From Sphingobacterium sp. UT-1RO-CII-1 (lineage in GTDB: Bacteria > Bacteroidota > Bacteroidia > Sphingobacteriales > Sphingobacteriaceae): a stretch of 64,000 nucleotides of DNA. The stretch covers positions 186,001-250,000 of the forward strand of contig NZ_JAPPVJ010000004.1 of assembly GCF_026711005.1 (NCBI RefSeq), read 5' to 3'. The notes below the pieces were generated by a model. The model was not told the DNA's origin. It worked only from the letters and a program-made list of their open reading frames with translations, and did no database searches. The translations under genes and the position numbers were made by a program. Every line of letters begins with the position of its first letter. The stretch's first letter is position 1. Of this stretch, positions 42,763 to 51,220 are shown piece by piece.

Positions 42763-43048
42763 AGATTGATAGGAAACGCATTTTACTGTCAAAAATAAAA
42801 GCTTTCTCAAAATGTTTATTGCCAATATATTCTTGTATTCTTACGAGAACTTCTTGTTGAAAATCTGTGATTTTACTTTCGTTCTCTGTTGTTAATTGAA
42901 TGCAGTATGTTGACCCCTCGTGAGGAGAATCAAGCATTTTTAGAAAGTTGATATCGTAAGTAATGGATTGAAGTTCATTTTTTAACCAAGCCAAAAGGGC
43001 GTCGTGACTGCTGTCGTCTATTATGATAGAAACATTGTATAAAATCAT
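42761..43048 (-). CDS. DUF4286 family protein
   Basis: 95 residues from the ATG at 43048; an upstream in-frame ATG at 43069 lies before the -7 box and adds seven atypical residues. The start MILYNVSIIIDDSSHDALLA and the segment TYCIQLTTENESKITDF match, from memory, the short ferredoxin-like DUF4286 family of Bacteroidota. There is no signal or membrane helix, so it is cytosolic. The function is unknown. It runs leftward between two rightward genes, with its own -7 box and terminator. Confidence 0.82.
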   Translation of the reverse strand: MILYNVSIIIDDSSHDALLAWLKNELQSITYDINFLKMLDSPHEGSTYCIQLTTENESKITDFQQEVLVRIQEYIGNKHFEKAFIFDSKMRFLSI

Positions 43049-43051
43049 GTG

Positions 43052-43059
43052 CAAATGTA
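43052..43059 (-). promoter_or_regulatory. -7 box of the DUF4286 gene
   Basis: The minus strand reads TACATTTG, a perfect TAnnTTTG, then CAC and the ATG at 43048. The predicted first base is the A of the start codon. Confidence 0.5.
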
Positions 43060-43179
43060 CAAAAAACAATAATAATAATGAGGTTATGCGATATCGTTAA
43101 ATATTCCTGTAAAATTAAAGTTGCATTACTGTATTATCGTTGAAAAATAACAATATTTGGGTAGATAATAGATAACTGT

Positions 43180-45072
43180 ATGATTAAAAATCTTGTTCGG
43201 ATCTGTGTGCTGGTTGTTGTGTTTTTTTCTGTTTCATGTGGAGAATCAGATGAAATCGCTGATGTAATGCCCGTAGAGGATTTTTTTGTGAAGTCGGAAA
43301 AAAATAGTTTTAAGCTGTCTCCCGATGGTAGTAAGATAGCTTATATCGGCATAGATAATCATTGTAGGAATATTTATGTTTTGGATTTGAGAGATGAGAA
43401 AAAATCGAAACAGTTAACTTATCAAGAGGATGTAAACGTTCAGTACTTTTTTTGGACTTCTGACTCTACAATGGTTTACTCAAATTCTTATGCTGCGATT
43501 GATAGTGCCCGTATTTTTTCTATTAATATTTTTAATGAAGAAGCGGTTTCTATTTTACCTGCGAGTGATGCGCATCTTCGTTGGGTATATCCGCAGAGGT
43601 TATATGAAGATTATTTATTGGCTTCTATCAATGCACGTGATTCAAGTGCGTTTGATTTGTATAAGGTTTTTATAGATGGACGTCCCCCAGAATTATTGAC
43701 GGAGAATCCTGGCAATGTTATAAATTGGTTTGCCTCTTCTGATGGAGAGGTCAGGCTAGCGGTAACGAGCGATAGTGTTGAAGAAGGTATTTTGTATCGT
43801 TCTGCGAATACAGAAGAATTTAAACAGGTTGAGGTGACCGATTATCAAACATTGATTAAACCTTTAGGTTTTGTTAAGGGGTCTGATACTCGGATTTATG
43901 CTCTTTCTAACGATGGACGTGATAAATTGGCGGTAGTAGAGTATGATATTTCGAGAGGGGAAGAAACGAAGATGATCTATGGTAATAGCAAGGTAGATAT
44001 AAGTGATGCGTGGTATTCGGATCATCTGGAGGAGCTGGTGTTTAGTGAACATACGATTGATCGTGTAGAAAAGAATTTTTTTAATAAAAAAATTAAAAAT
44101 AGTTTTCAAAAACTTGCGGCACATTTTGAGGATCAGGATATCTATGTTTTGAATACGGATACAAGCTTGCGTAATTGGGTAGTAAAGGTAGCTACGGATG
44201 TGAATTCAGGGGCTCTCTATCATTATGATTCGAATATAGATTCCGTTAAACTGTTGACGAAAATTAACCCTAAGCTTGATGATAAGCAGTTGGTTAAGAA
44301 ACAGTCGATTAGTTTTCAGAGTAGAGATGGTCTTGTGGTGAATGGGTATCTGACTTACCCAAAAGGTATGGGAAAACGAAATCTTCCTGTTGTCGTTCTT
44401 ATACATGATGGTCCGTATTCACGTGATTATATAGAGTTTGAGTCTGAAGTGCAATTTTTAGCGAATAGGGGTTATCTGGTTTTTCAAGTGAATTATCGCG
44501 GGTCTGCGGGCTATGGTAAGAAATTTTGGAGTGCAGGGTTTAAAGAGTGGGGAGGAAAAATGCAGTTGGATATTATGGATGGCGTTACTTGGCTTATTCA
44601 TCAAGGTATAGTTGATAAAAATAGGGTGGCGATAATGGGAAGTGGTTTTGGAGGGTATTCAGCATTGTATGGTGCGACTTATAATTCTTCTTTTTACCGG
44701 TGTGCTATATCGATGTCAGGTTATACAAATCTGTTTACCTATTTTAAAGAGATTCCACCTTATAGGCAGCAATTTATCAAGTTGTTTTATCACACCATTG
44801 GTAACCCTGACCGTGAGCATGAACTCTTTAAAGCTATTTCACCACTGTTTCATGCCGACCGTGTTCGTGTTCCTATTCTTTTTGCTCAAGGGGGAAGTGA
44901 TCGGTATAGCTCTTTAACGGATGCAAATCAATTTGTGCAGAAGGTAAAAAACAATAATATACCTATTAAGTATCTTTATAAGGAGGATGAGGGTAGGAGG
45001 TTTAGAGATGAAGGAAACCTTATACATTATTATCAAGAGGTGGAGGCTTTCTTGAAAGCATATTTAAAGTAA
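43180..45072 (+). CDS. S9 prolyl-oligopeptidase-like lipoprotein with degenerate catalytic triad
   Basis: 630 residues with a lipoprotein signal (lipobox VSC, Cys20). An N-terminal propeller (about 30-370, with FKLSPDGSKIAYIG) precedes an alpha/beta-hydrolase domain (about 385-628) of the S9 type: LPVVVLIHDGPYSRD, FQVNYRGSAGYGKKFWSAGF. Where active members have GGSYGG, this protein has GSGFGG (487-492), so the nucleophile position 489 is Gly. Where they have DEGHGF it has DEGRRF, so the His is Arg606. Asp574 is kept. It is therefore probably a non-catalytic binding protein. It overlaps nearly end to end (2-base gap) with a histidine kinase gene, suggesting a joint sensing role. Confidence 0.88.
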   Translation: MIKNLVRICVLVVVFFSVSCGESDEIADVMPVEDFFVKSEKNSFKLSPDGSKIAYIGIDNHCRNIYVLDLRDEKKSKQLTYQEDVNVQYFFWTSDSTMVYSNSYAAIDSARIFSINIFNEEAVSILPASDAHLRWVYPQRLYEDYLLASINARDSSAFDLYKVFIDGRPPELLTENPGNVINWFASSDGEVRLAVTSDSVEEGILYRSANTEEFKQVEVTDYQTLIKPLGFVKGSDTRIYALSNDGRDKLAVVEYDISRGEETKMIYGNSKVDISDAWYSDHLEELVFSEHTIDRVEKNFFNKKIKNSFQKLAAHFEDQDIYVLNTDTSLRNWVVKVATDVNSGALYHYDSNIDSVKLLTKINPKLDDKQLVKKQSISFQSRDGLVVNGYLTYPKGMGKRNLPVVVLIHDGPYSRDYIEFESEVQFLANRGYLVFQVNYRGSAGYGKKFWSAGFKEWGGKMQLDIMDGVTWLIHQGIVDKNRVAIMGSGFGGYSALYGATYNSSFYRCAISMSGYTNLFTYFKEIPPYRQQFIKLFYHTIGNPDREHELFKAISPLFHADRVRVPILFAQGGSDRYSSLTDANQFVQKVKNNNIPIKYLYKEDEGRRFRDEGNLIHYYQEVEAFLKAYLK

Positions 45073-45074
45073 CT

Positions 45075-46748
45075 ATGGCATATAACCAACTAAAATACCG
45101 TAAGAATTTTGGACTATTGGTTGCCTATGTTATTCTGGTTACCATTTTGTTCGTTATTGCTATGTCAGCGGGCAGAACAACTATTGTCAATCTTATAGAA
45201 ACAGAGTTTAATAATAAGAAGGTTGAAGTGTTTGATAAGTCGGTGGAGCCATTTCATGTTTTTTTTAATGAAAAAATACCGGAAATATCTTATTACCAAG
45301 GTTTTTTAGATTCAGTTAAAGCGCTTTCTTATGTTAATGATGTAATTCGTAAGAACCCATTTGTGGAAAAGATTTTGTTTTATGACATTACTATCACTAA
45401 TTCAGATTCTATTGAAGCGGGGATTAAATATAATAATTTGCTTGTATATCCGAAGAGTGTGACTTCTTTTCGTTTAGATGCTGATAATCGACTTATCACG
45501 GAGCGTGTTCACTCTGATGAAAGGCGTTATAATATCGAAGACTTTAATAGTATGGTTTTGAAGTTTATCGGTTTTTTAGACCGTGTTACTGAAACGACAA
45601 GTCTATCAGATGATGAGATATACAAGGTGTTCTATACGATGAATGCAGGTAAGGTTAGTTATATGAATATTCCGCGTATTGCTGATTTGCTTTCCTATAA
45701 AGGCATGATGTCTAATGCAGATAGTCCGGTAGCATTTTATGATCAGGATTTATTTATGTTTTTTATCAACCCTTCAAAGATTAAAATAAATAATGTTCAG
45801 CCTAATTTGTATGAAACTATAGATATATTACCGATTGTATCGGGTAGTGTGAGCGACGAGTCAAATTATATGGAAACAGAACTTTTGCTTCCTGGTGCTT
45901 TGTCAGATTATAAGTTGCAATTTGTTAGTTCAGAGCGCTTTATTAATAAGGAGGTGGGGCGTCGCTTTTTACCTGTGAGCTTAGCAGTTTCTGTGGTTTA
46001 TCTTATTTTAATTTTAATTGCGTATCTTATCTATCGAAACGTAATTATCAATGACAAGTTGTTTCGTTTGCAATATGATTTTATTAATAATCTTACACAT
46101 GAGTTTAAAACTCCAGTAAGTGTTATTAAAATTGCAGGTAATAATATACAAAGTGGTGATAAACTTTCTGTTGATGAGCAGCGCATGTACGGTAGAATTT
46201 TAGATCAGGAGGCTGATAAGCTCAATAGTCTGATGAACAAATTGTTGTCATTTGCACAAATTGAGAATAAATCTATAAAACCCAATAGGCAAGAGGTGGA
46301 TGTGTTGGAGTTTTGTGAGCCAATATTTTCAGCAGTAAAATTAAAATATCCTGATTTTCAATTTACCTACGATATTGACGTGCAAAATGATATGTTTGTT
46401 GATAAAACATTATTAGCAAGCGTGTTTCAGAATTTAATAGATAATGCTTATAAATATTCAGAGCCTAATCGTAAAATATTGCATGTTGATATACAACAAA
46501 ATAAGAAGAATTTTGTTGTTAAATTTAAAGATCAAGGAATTGGTATAAATAAGAAAGAATTTAATAGTATTTTTAAAAAATTTTATAGAGTTAAGAATCA
46601 GTTTAATCAACAGGGTAGTATTGGACTAGGATTAGCTTTTTGTAAAGAGATTATAGATTTTATGGGGGGAGAAATAAAAGTCGATAGTACAGTTAATGAA
46701 GGGACTACTTTTACGTTGCTTCTTCCCTTGGGACCGAAAAAGAATTAA
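45075..46748 (+). CDS. Membrane sensor histidine kinase
   Basis: 557 residues. Two membrane helices (about 14-34 and 300-322) enclose a periplasmic sensor region of about 265 residues with no domain I recognise. The cytosolic part has the dimerisation box FINNLTHEFKTPVSVIKIAG (phospho-acceptor His342) and a HATPase domain: N box QNLIDNAYKYSE, G1 DQGIGINK, F box FKKFYRV and G2 GSIGLGLAFCKEI. It starts 2 bases after the S9-like lipoprotein and 9 bases before the response regulator, so the three are one operon. The lipoprotein may present the signal to the sensor region. Confidence 0.94.
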   Translation: MAYNQLKYRKNFGLLVAYVILVTILFVIAMSAGRTTIVNLIETEFNNKKVEVFDKSVEPFHVFFNEKIPEISYYQGFLDSVKALSYVNDVIRKNPFVEKILFYDITITNSDSIEAGIKYNNLLVYPKSVTSFRLDADNRLITERVHSDERRYNIEDFNSMVLKFIGFLDRVTETTSLSDDEIYKVFYTMNAGKVSYMNIPRIADLLSYKGMMSNADSPVAFYDQDLFMFFINPSKIKINNVQPNLYETIDILPIVSGSVSDESNYMETELLLPGALSDYKLQFVSSERFINKEVGRRFLPVSLAVSVVYLILILIAYLIYRNVIINDKLFRLQYDFINNLTHEFKTPVSVIKIAGNNIQSGDKLSVDEQRMYGRILDQEADKLNSLMNKLLSFAQIENKSIKPNRQEVDVLEFCEPIFSAVKLKYPDFQFTYDIDVQNDMFVDKTLLASVFQNLIDNAYKYSEPNRKILHVDIQQNKKNFVVKFKDQGIGINKKEFNSIFKKFYRVKNQFNQQGSIGLGLAFCKEIIDFMGGEIKVDSTVNEGTTFTLLLPLGPKKN

Positions 46749-46757
46749 ACTAATGTT

Positions 46758-47456
46758 ATGAATAAAGATATCACAATTGCAGTAGTTGAAGATGATGAAA
46801 ACTTACGGTTTTTAGTCGCACATCGTTTACTAACAGAGGGATATAAGGTTATTCAAGCTTCTAATGGTGTAGAAGCGGAGGATTTGATACTAGAACAGAA
46901 GCCTGAGGTTGTTTTATTGGATTGGATGTTGCCAGGGAAAGAAGGGATAGAAGTTTGCGAAGCTGTCCGCGAAGCGTCATTTGAAAATATTATCATCATG
47001 ATGACAGCTAAGTCACAGGATGTTGATAAGATTGATGCTTATAGTTATGGTGTGACGGATTATATTACGAAGCCTTTTAATATGGACGTGCTTGTAGCTA
47101 TGATTGAGAATAAGGTGCGTTTTTTTCTACCTAAAAACAATGATGTTTATTCGTTTGGCACTACAGAGCATCATCCGAATATTCATTCTTTAGTAAGAGA
47201 TGGTAAAAAGATCGAATTAACAATATTGGAGAATAGAATTTTGCTTTATTTTTTACAGAATGTAGGTAAAGAGATTACGAGGGAAGAGCTGATGGAGGTT
47301 GTTTGGGGATATAGTTCGAATGTAAATACACGCACCTTAGATATGCACGTGGTTAGGCTGCGTAAGAAAATAGAGACTAATCCGGATAAGCCGCATTATT
47401 TACAGACAGTAAGAGGATTAGGATACAAATTTGTTGATATAGAAGAGGGTATTTAG
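46758..47456 (+). CDS. OmpR-family response regulator
   Basis: 232 residues. Receiver domain (about 1-120) with acidic pocket VEDDEN, phospho-acceptor Asp55 in VVLLDWMLPGKEG, the Thr in MMTAKSQ and Lys in YITKPFN. The C-terminal winged helix (about 135-230) contains TILENRILLYFLQNVGKEIT and NTRTLDMHVVRLRKKIE, ending HYLQTVRGLGYKF. It is the partner of the kinase encoded 9 bases upstream. Its targets are unknown; the linked lipoprotein operon itself is a natural candidate. Confidence 0.96.
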   Translation: MNKDITIAVVEDDENLRFLVAHRLLTEGYKVIQASNGVEAEDLILEQKPEVVLLDWMLPGKEGIEVCEAVREASFENIIIMMTAKSQDVDKIDAYSYGVTDYITKPFNMDVLVAMIENKVRFFLPKNNDVYSFGTTEHHPNIHSLVRDGKKIELTILENRILLYFLQNVGKEITREELMEVVWGYSSNVNTRTLDMHVVRLRKKIETNPDKPHYLQTVRGLGYKFVDIEEGI

Positions 47457-47481
47457 CCAAATAAAATTTGTTTTTTTGAAA

Positions 47482-47556
47482 GTTGATTGTTAACTTAGCA
47501 ATCAACGTACAAGACCATATTGTCCATTGAGGATAGTGTGGTCTTGTATTTTTTTT
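47482..47556 (+). terminator. Double hairpin terminator of the two-component operon
   Basis: First hairpin GTTGATTG (47482-47489) with CAATCAAC (47499-47506); second TACAAGACCA (47508-47517) with TGGTCTTGTA (47539-47548), whose loop contains a further TCC/GGA pairing. Eight T follow (47549-47556). Confidence 0.85.
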
Positions 47557-47589
47557 AGGTTTTTTATATTAAAATAAAGTAAAGAAAAT

Positions 47590-48063
47590 ATGGCAGAAGT
47601 TACTTATTATACGCAAGAAGGGTTGGATAAATTGAAGCAGGAGTTGCATCAATTAAAGACAGAAGGAAGAGCTGCAATGGCTAAGGCTATTTCCGAAGCT
47701 AGGGATAAAGGTGATTTATCGGAGAATGCCGAGTATGATGCTGCAAAAGAAGCACAGGGCTTGCATGAGGCTAAGATTGCAAAGCTTGAAAATGTACTAG
47801 CATCGGCACGTTTGATTGATGAATCTACATTAGACACCTCTAAGGTACTGGCATTGTCTTATGTTAAGATAAAGAACAAGAAGAATAATGCTGTGATGAC
47901 GTATCAGCTGGTTTCTGAAACGGAAGCTGACTTGAAATCGGGGAAAATATCTGTCAAATCACCTATTGCTCAAGGTTTATTGGGTAAATCTGTTGGTGAT
48001 ATTGCAGAGGTAAATGTGCCGGCTGGTATAATGGAGTTTGAAATATTAGAGATTTCAAGGTAG
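47590..48063 (+). CDS. greA: Transcription elongation factor GreA
   Basis: 157 residues, the usual length. The N-terminal coiled coil (about 5-75) includes YTQEGLDKLKQELHQLKTEG and EARDKGDLSENAEYDAAKEA, whose acidic tip enters the RNA polymerase secondary channel and stimulates cleavage of backtracked RNA. The C-terminal FKBP-like part holds SPIAQGLLGKSVGDIAEVNVP, where P-G-K-x-x-G-D-x is the usual motif. It is monocistronic with a strong terminator. Confidence 0.97.
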   Translation: MAEVTYYTQEGLDKLKQELHQLKTEGRAAMAKAISEARDKGDLSENAEYDAAKEAQGLHEAKIAKLENVLASARLIDESTLDTSKVLALSYVKIKNKKNNAVMTYQLVSETEADLKSGKISVKSPIAQGLLGKSVGDIAEVNVPAGIMEFEILEISR

Positions 48064-48128
48064 AAATGTTTTAGGTTATGTGCGGTTTTGCCATAACCGC
48101 AACATAACTTAAATTAATATAAATTGAG

Positions 48129-48159
48129 ACGGTTGCTTTATCTTGCAACCGTTTTTTTT
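48129..48159 (+). terminator. Terminator of greA
   Basis: ACGGTTGC (48129-48136) and GCAACCGT (48145-48152), 8 bp perfect with an 8-base loop, then a T run to 48159. It abuts the -7 box of the next gene. Confidence 0.9.
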
Positions 48160-48166
48160 ATATTTG
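48159..48166 (+). promoter_or_regulatory. -7 box of the HIT-protein gene
   Basis: TATATTTG, a perfect TAnnTTTG directly after the greA terminator, gives a leader of about 23 bases to the ATG at 48193. Confidence 0.5.
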
Positions 48167-48192
48167 TTTTGATTTCTTATAAATAGATAGAT

Positions 48193-48603
48193 ATGTCAAC
48201 AATATTTTCAAAGATTGTTTCCGGTGAAATTCCTGCCTATAAGGTGGCGGAGAGTAATGATTACTTAGCTTTTTTAGATGTAAATCCACTTCGTGAAGGG
48301 CATGTTTTGGTTATTCCGAAAAAAGAGACTGATTATATTTTTGATATCAATGACGATGAATATATGGGGATGTGGGTATTTGCGAAGATCGTATCACAAG
48401 GTATAAAGAAAGTATTTCCTTGTCCTAAAGTAGGGGTTGCTGTTGTAGGTTTAGAGGTTGCGCATGCGCATATTCATCTTATTCCTATTGATGCTGTTGA
48501 TGATATGAACTTCTCTAAGCCCAAATTAAGTCTTTCTCCAGAACGTATGAGTGAGATAGCTGAAGATATTCGTACTGCTATTTCAGCTGTGACACATTCT
48601 TAG
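48193..48603 (+). CDS. HIT-family nucleotide hydrolase (histidine triad)
   Basis: 136 residues forming one HIT domain. SKIVSGEIPAYKVAES and REGHVLVIPKKETDYIF are typical N-terminal text. The histidine triad is His91-x-His93-x-His95 in VAHAHIHLIPID, with His93-95 being the nucleophile region. Members of the Hint/HinT branch hydrolyse nucleoside phosphoramidates or bind purine nucleotides. It is cytosolic. The gene heads a rightward run with the DedA, pyrophosphatase and CNNM genes. Confidence 0.95.
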   Translation: MSTIFSKIVSGEIPAYKVAESNDYLAFLDVNPLREGHVLVIPKKETDYIFDINDDEYMGMWVFAKIVSQGIKKVFPCPKVGVAVVGLEVAHAHIHLIPIDAVDDMNFSKPKLSLSPERMSEIAEDIRTAISAVTHS

Positions 48604-48658
48604 AATAGATAAAGAAATAGAGATGCTGGTTAGTTTAGCTAACTTATTAAAGTAAAAT

Positions 48659-49303
48659 ATGCAAGATTTGTGGCTGTTTTTTCAGCAAATAATGGATCCC
48701 GAGTATTTGTTAAGTCACGGGGGGTTCTATATTGTTGTGCTTATTGTTTTTGCTGAAACAGGATTGTTTTTTGGTTTCTTTTTGCCAGGAGATTATCTTT
48801 TGTTTTTGGCAGGTCTTTTTTGTGCGCTAGGTAAGATAGATGTCGATATTACAACTATGTATTCTGGGATATTAATAGCGGGTATTTTGGGCAATTTTAC
48901 CGGTTATTGGTTTGGTTATCGAACGGGGCCGATGTTGTTTAAACGGAAGGATTCTTTATTGTTTAAACGCAAATACGTCATTATGGCGGAAGAGTTTTTT
49001 CAAAAATATGGAGGAACAGCCTTAGTGATAGGGAGGTTTGTTCCTATTATTCGTACATTTGCCCCTATATTTGCGGGAGTTGTCAAACTTAATTTTAGAA
49101 AATTTGTCATTTATAATGTTACAGGGGCTTTTTTATGGGCTACTTTGTTGACATTAACAGGCTATTTTTTGGGGGTGAAATTTCCGGAAATTATTAATTA
49201 TGTAGAATATATCATCGTTGCATTGATTGTTATAGCATTTTTACCGATTGCTATTGCATTGCTAAGAAGATGGTTGAAAAATAAAAAAGCAAACAAACAG
49301 TAA
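48659..49303 (+). CDS. DedA-family membrane protein
   Basis: 214 residues with about five to six hydrophobic segments. Family signatures: AETGLFFGFFLPGDYLLFLAG, GNFTGYWFGYRTGP, and FQKYGGTALVIGRFVPIIRT followed by FAPIFAGVVKLNFRKF. These resemble the E(F/T)GLxxxxFLPGD and GRF-P-R-T pattern of DedA proteins, now known as undecaprenyl-phosphate or phospholipid translocases in several bacteria. It sits in the inner membrane. The pyrophosphatase gene begins 8 bases later, which would fit linked undecaprenyl-pyrophosphate metabolism (inference). Confidence 0.93.
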   Translation: MQDLWLFFQQIMDPEYLLSHGGFYIVVLIVFAETGLFFGFFLPGDYLLFLAGLFCALGKIDVDITTMYSGILIAGILGNFTGYWFGYRTGPMLFKRKDSLLFKRKYVIMAEEFFQKYGGTALVIGRFVPIIRTFAPIFAGVVKLNFRKFVIYNVTGAFLWATLLTLTGYFLGVKFPEIINYVEYIIVALIVIAFLPIAIALLRRWLKNKKANKQ

Positions 49304-49311
49304 AATAATTA

Positions 49312-49854
49312 ATGATTAAACAACATCCTTGGCACCAGATAACTCCTGGGAGTGATGTGCCAACTTCAGTAAACGCAATTATTGAAATTACGAGCGGTTC
49401 AAAAGGTAAGTACGAAATTGATAAAGAGACAGGTCTTTTGATTCTAGACCGTGTTTTAAGCTCTTCCGTTGTCTATCCGGCAAACTATGGTTTTATTCCA
49501 CAGACTTATTGTGATGATAAGGATCCTTTGGATATTCTTGTAATATGTTCTGTTGATATTATTCCACTTACTTTGGTTGAGGCTAAGGTTATAGGAGTAA
49601 TGACTATGGTTGATGGGGGTGAACAGGATGATAAGGTCATTGCTGTTGCTAAGAATGATCCTATTTACAATTATATCAATGATATGGATGAGCTGGCTCC
49701 CCATATGATGAAAGAGATTGTTCAGTTCTTTCAAAGTTATAAAGCTCTTGAAGAAAAAACGGTGATTGTAGATGGAATTCATGGACGTGAAAAAGCACAG
49801 GAGATACTTTTAGAAAGTATTGAGTTGTACAAAAAGGAATTTGGTAGTAAATAA
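49312..49854 (+). CDS. ppa: Family I soluble inorganic pyrophosphatase
   Basis: 180 residues. The catalytic motif is CDDKDPLDILVICS, with the three Mg2+-binding aspartates of D-x-D-P-x-D, preceded by VVYPANYGFIPQTYC. Further text IAVAKNDPIYNYINDMDEL matches the second metal- and phosphate-binding region. The enzyme hydrolyses pyrophosphate to phosphate in the cytosol, pulling biosynthetic reactions forward. It lies between the DedA and CNNM genes with gaps of 8 and 9 bases, so these three are probably one transcript. Confidence 0.97.
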   Translation: MIKQHPWHQITPGSDVPTSVNAIIEITSGSKGKYEIDKETGLLILDRVLSSSVVYPANYGFIPQTYCDDKDPLDILVICSVDIIPLTLVEAKVIGVMTMVDGGEQDDKVIAVAKNDPIYNYINDMDELAPHMMKEIVQFFQSYKALEEKTVIVDGIHGREKAQEILLESIELYKKEFGSK

Positions 49855-49863
49855 GCTGAAACG

Positions 49864-51177
49864 ATGGCCATCGATTTATTTTGGACAATATTTTTGGTAT
49901 TAGCTAACGGTTTTTTCGTTGCTGCCGAATTTGCCATTGTTAAAGTACGTGCTTCTCAAATTGAGTTACAGGCAAAATCGGGAAGTAATGTCGCTAAAAT
50001 GGCGAAAAATATTACCGAGAATCTCGATGGCTATTTGGCTGCTACGCAGCTAGGTATCACTTTAGCTTCTTTGGCCTTGGGTTGGGTTGGGGAAGCGGTG
50101 ATGACAGAGGTTGTTCATCGTTTTTTTTGGTTATTTAACGTTGAATTGACAAGTGTAGTAGCTAAAAATATGGGACATGTTCTTGCCTTTGCTATTATTA
50201 CTTTTTTACATATTGTATTTGGTGAGTTAGCGCCAAAATCAATCGCTATCCACCGACCGGTAGCAACGACGATGCAGATTGCTGCTCCTTTACATTTTTT
50301 CTATTTTATTTTTAAACCTATTATTTGGGTTTTAAATGGTTTTGCAAACTTTTTACTTAAGTTAATAGGTATTCAAGTTAGAGATCATGAAATCAGCCAC
50401 TCTTCAGAGGAATTGCAGTATTTGCTTGAGAAAGGAAAAGAAAGCGGTGCTTTGAATAATGCGGAACATGAGTTGATTAAAAACGTTTTTGATTTTAATG
50501 AACGGATCGTTAAAAATATTATGGTTCCTCGTACAAAGATTGTTGCAATAGAGGTTACTGATACCGCAGAAGACTTTATTAATACAGTTACTGAAGAGGG
50601 GTATTCCCGTATTCTTATTTATGATGATAATATCGACCAGATTGTAGGTGTTGTGCATACGAAAGATATTTTGCCTATTGTGGTTAAAGGGAAAGAGGTG
50701 GTACTGAAAGATATTATGCGTAAGCCTTATTTTATTCCGGAAACCAAAAAGATCAATGACCTGATGACGGAGTTTCAGCAAAAGCGTATACAGATTGCCG
50801 TTGTGTTGGATGAATTTGGTGGCACGGCAGGTATGGTCACTTTGGAAGATATTGTTGAGGAGTTGGTGGGAGAAATACAGGACGAATATGATGAGGAAAA
50901 TCCTGTTGTAGAACGAATTTCTGAAACTGAATATATGGTTGATGCGGGGGCTAGTGTGCATGATACGAATAGCTTCTTGCCTTTAGCCTTGCCAGAGAGT
51001 TCTGATTACGATACGATTGCCGGTTTGGTAGGGCATTATTTTGAAAAAATACCTAATGTTGGTGAGGTTAAGGAGTTTGAAGGTTACTCTTTTACCATTA
51101 TAAAAAAGACGCAACAGAATATTGAATATGTAAAACTGGAATTGATCGAATCGCCAATTGACGATTTGGATGAATAG
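49864..51177 (+). CDS. CNNM/CorC-type transporter (DUF21-CBS-CorC_HlyC)
   Basis: 437 residues. An N-terminal DUF21 membrane domain (about 1-190; ANGFFVAAEFAIVKVRASQI, then a LGWVGEAVMTEVVHRFF region and HIVFGELAPKSIAIHRP) is followed by a CBS pair (about 205-330; NIMVPRTKIVAIEV, GVVHTKDILPIVV, QIAVVLDEFGGTAGMVTLEDIVEE) and a C-terminal CorC_HlyC domain (about 345-425; DYDTIAGLVGHYFEKIP). Members export Mg2+ or related cations; the older label hemolysin-family is misleading. It ends the DedA-ppa run and is 43 bases before rsmE. Confidence 0.94.
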   Translation: MAIDLFWTIFLVLANGFFVAAEFAIVKVRASQIELQAKSGSNVAKMAKNITENLDGYLAATQLGITLASLALGWVGEAVMTEVVHRFFWLFNVELTSVVAKNMGHVLAFAIITFLHIVFGELAPKSIAIHRPVATTMQIAAPLHFFYFIFKPIIWVLNGFANFLLKLIGIQVRDHEISHSSEELQYLLEKGKESGALNNAEHELIKNVFDFNERIVKNIMVPRTKIVAIEVTDTAEDFINTVTEEGYSRILIYDDNIDQIVGVVHTKDILPIVVKGKEVVLKDIMRKPYFIPETKKINDLMTEFQQKRIQIAVVLDEFGGTAGMVTLEDIVEELVGEIQDEYDEENPVVERISETEYMVDAGASVHDTNSFLPLALPESSDYDTIAGLVGHYFEKIPNVGEVKEFEGYSFTIIKKTQQNIEYVKLELIESPIDDLDE

Positions 51178-51220
51178 TATAGTTATTATATTTCAAAGAA
51201 TATCTTAGCCCTTTAATTAT

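Noticed and set aside
50404..50961. 185-codon minus-strand frame antisense to the CNNM/CorC gene
   Set aside because: It overlaps the CBS domains of a well-supported gene and its translation shows no family signature.
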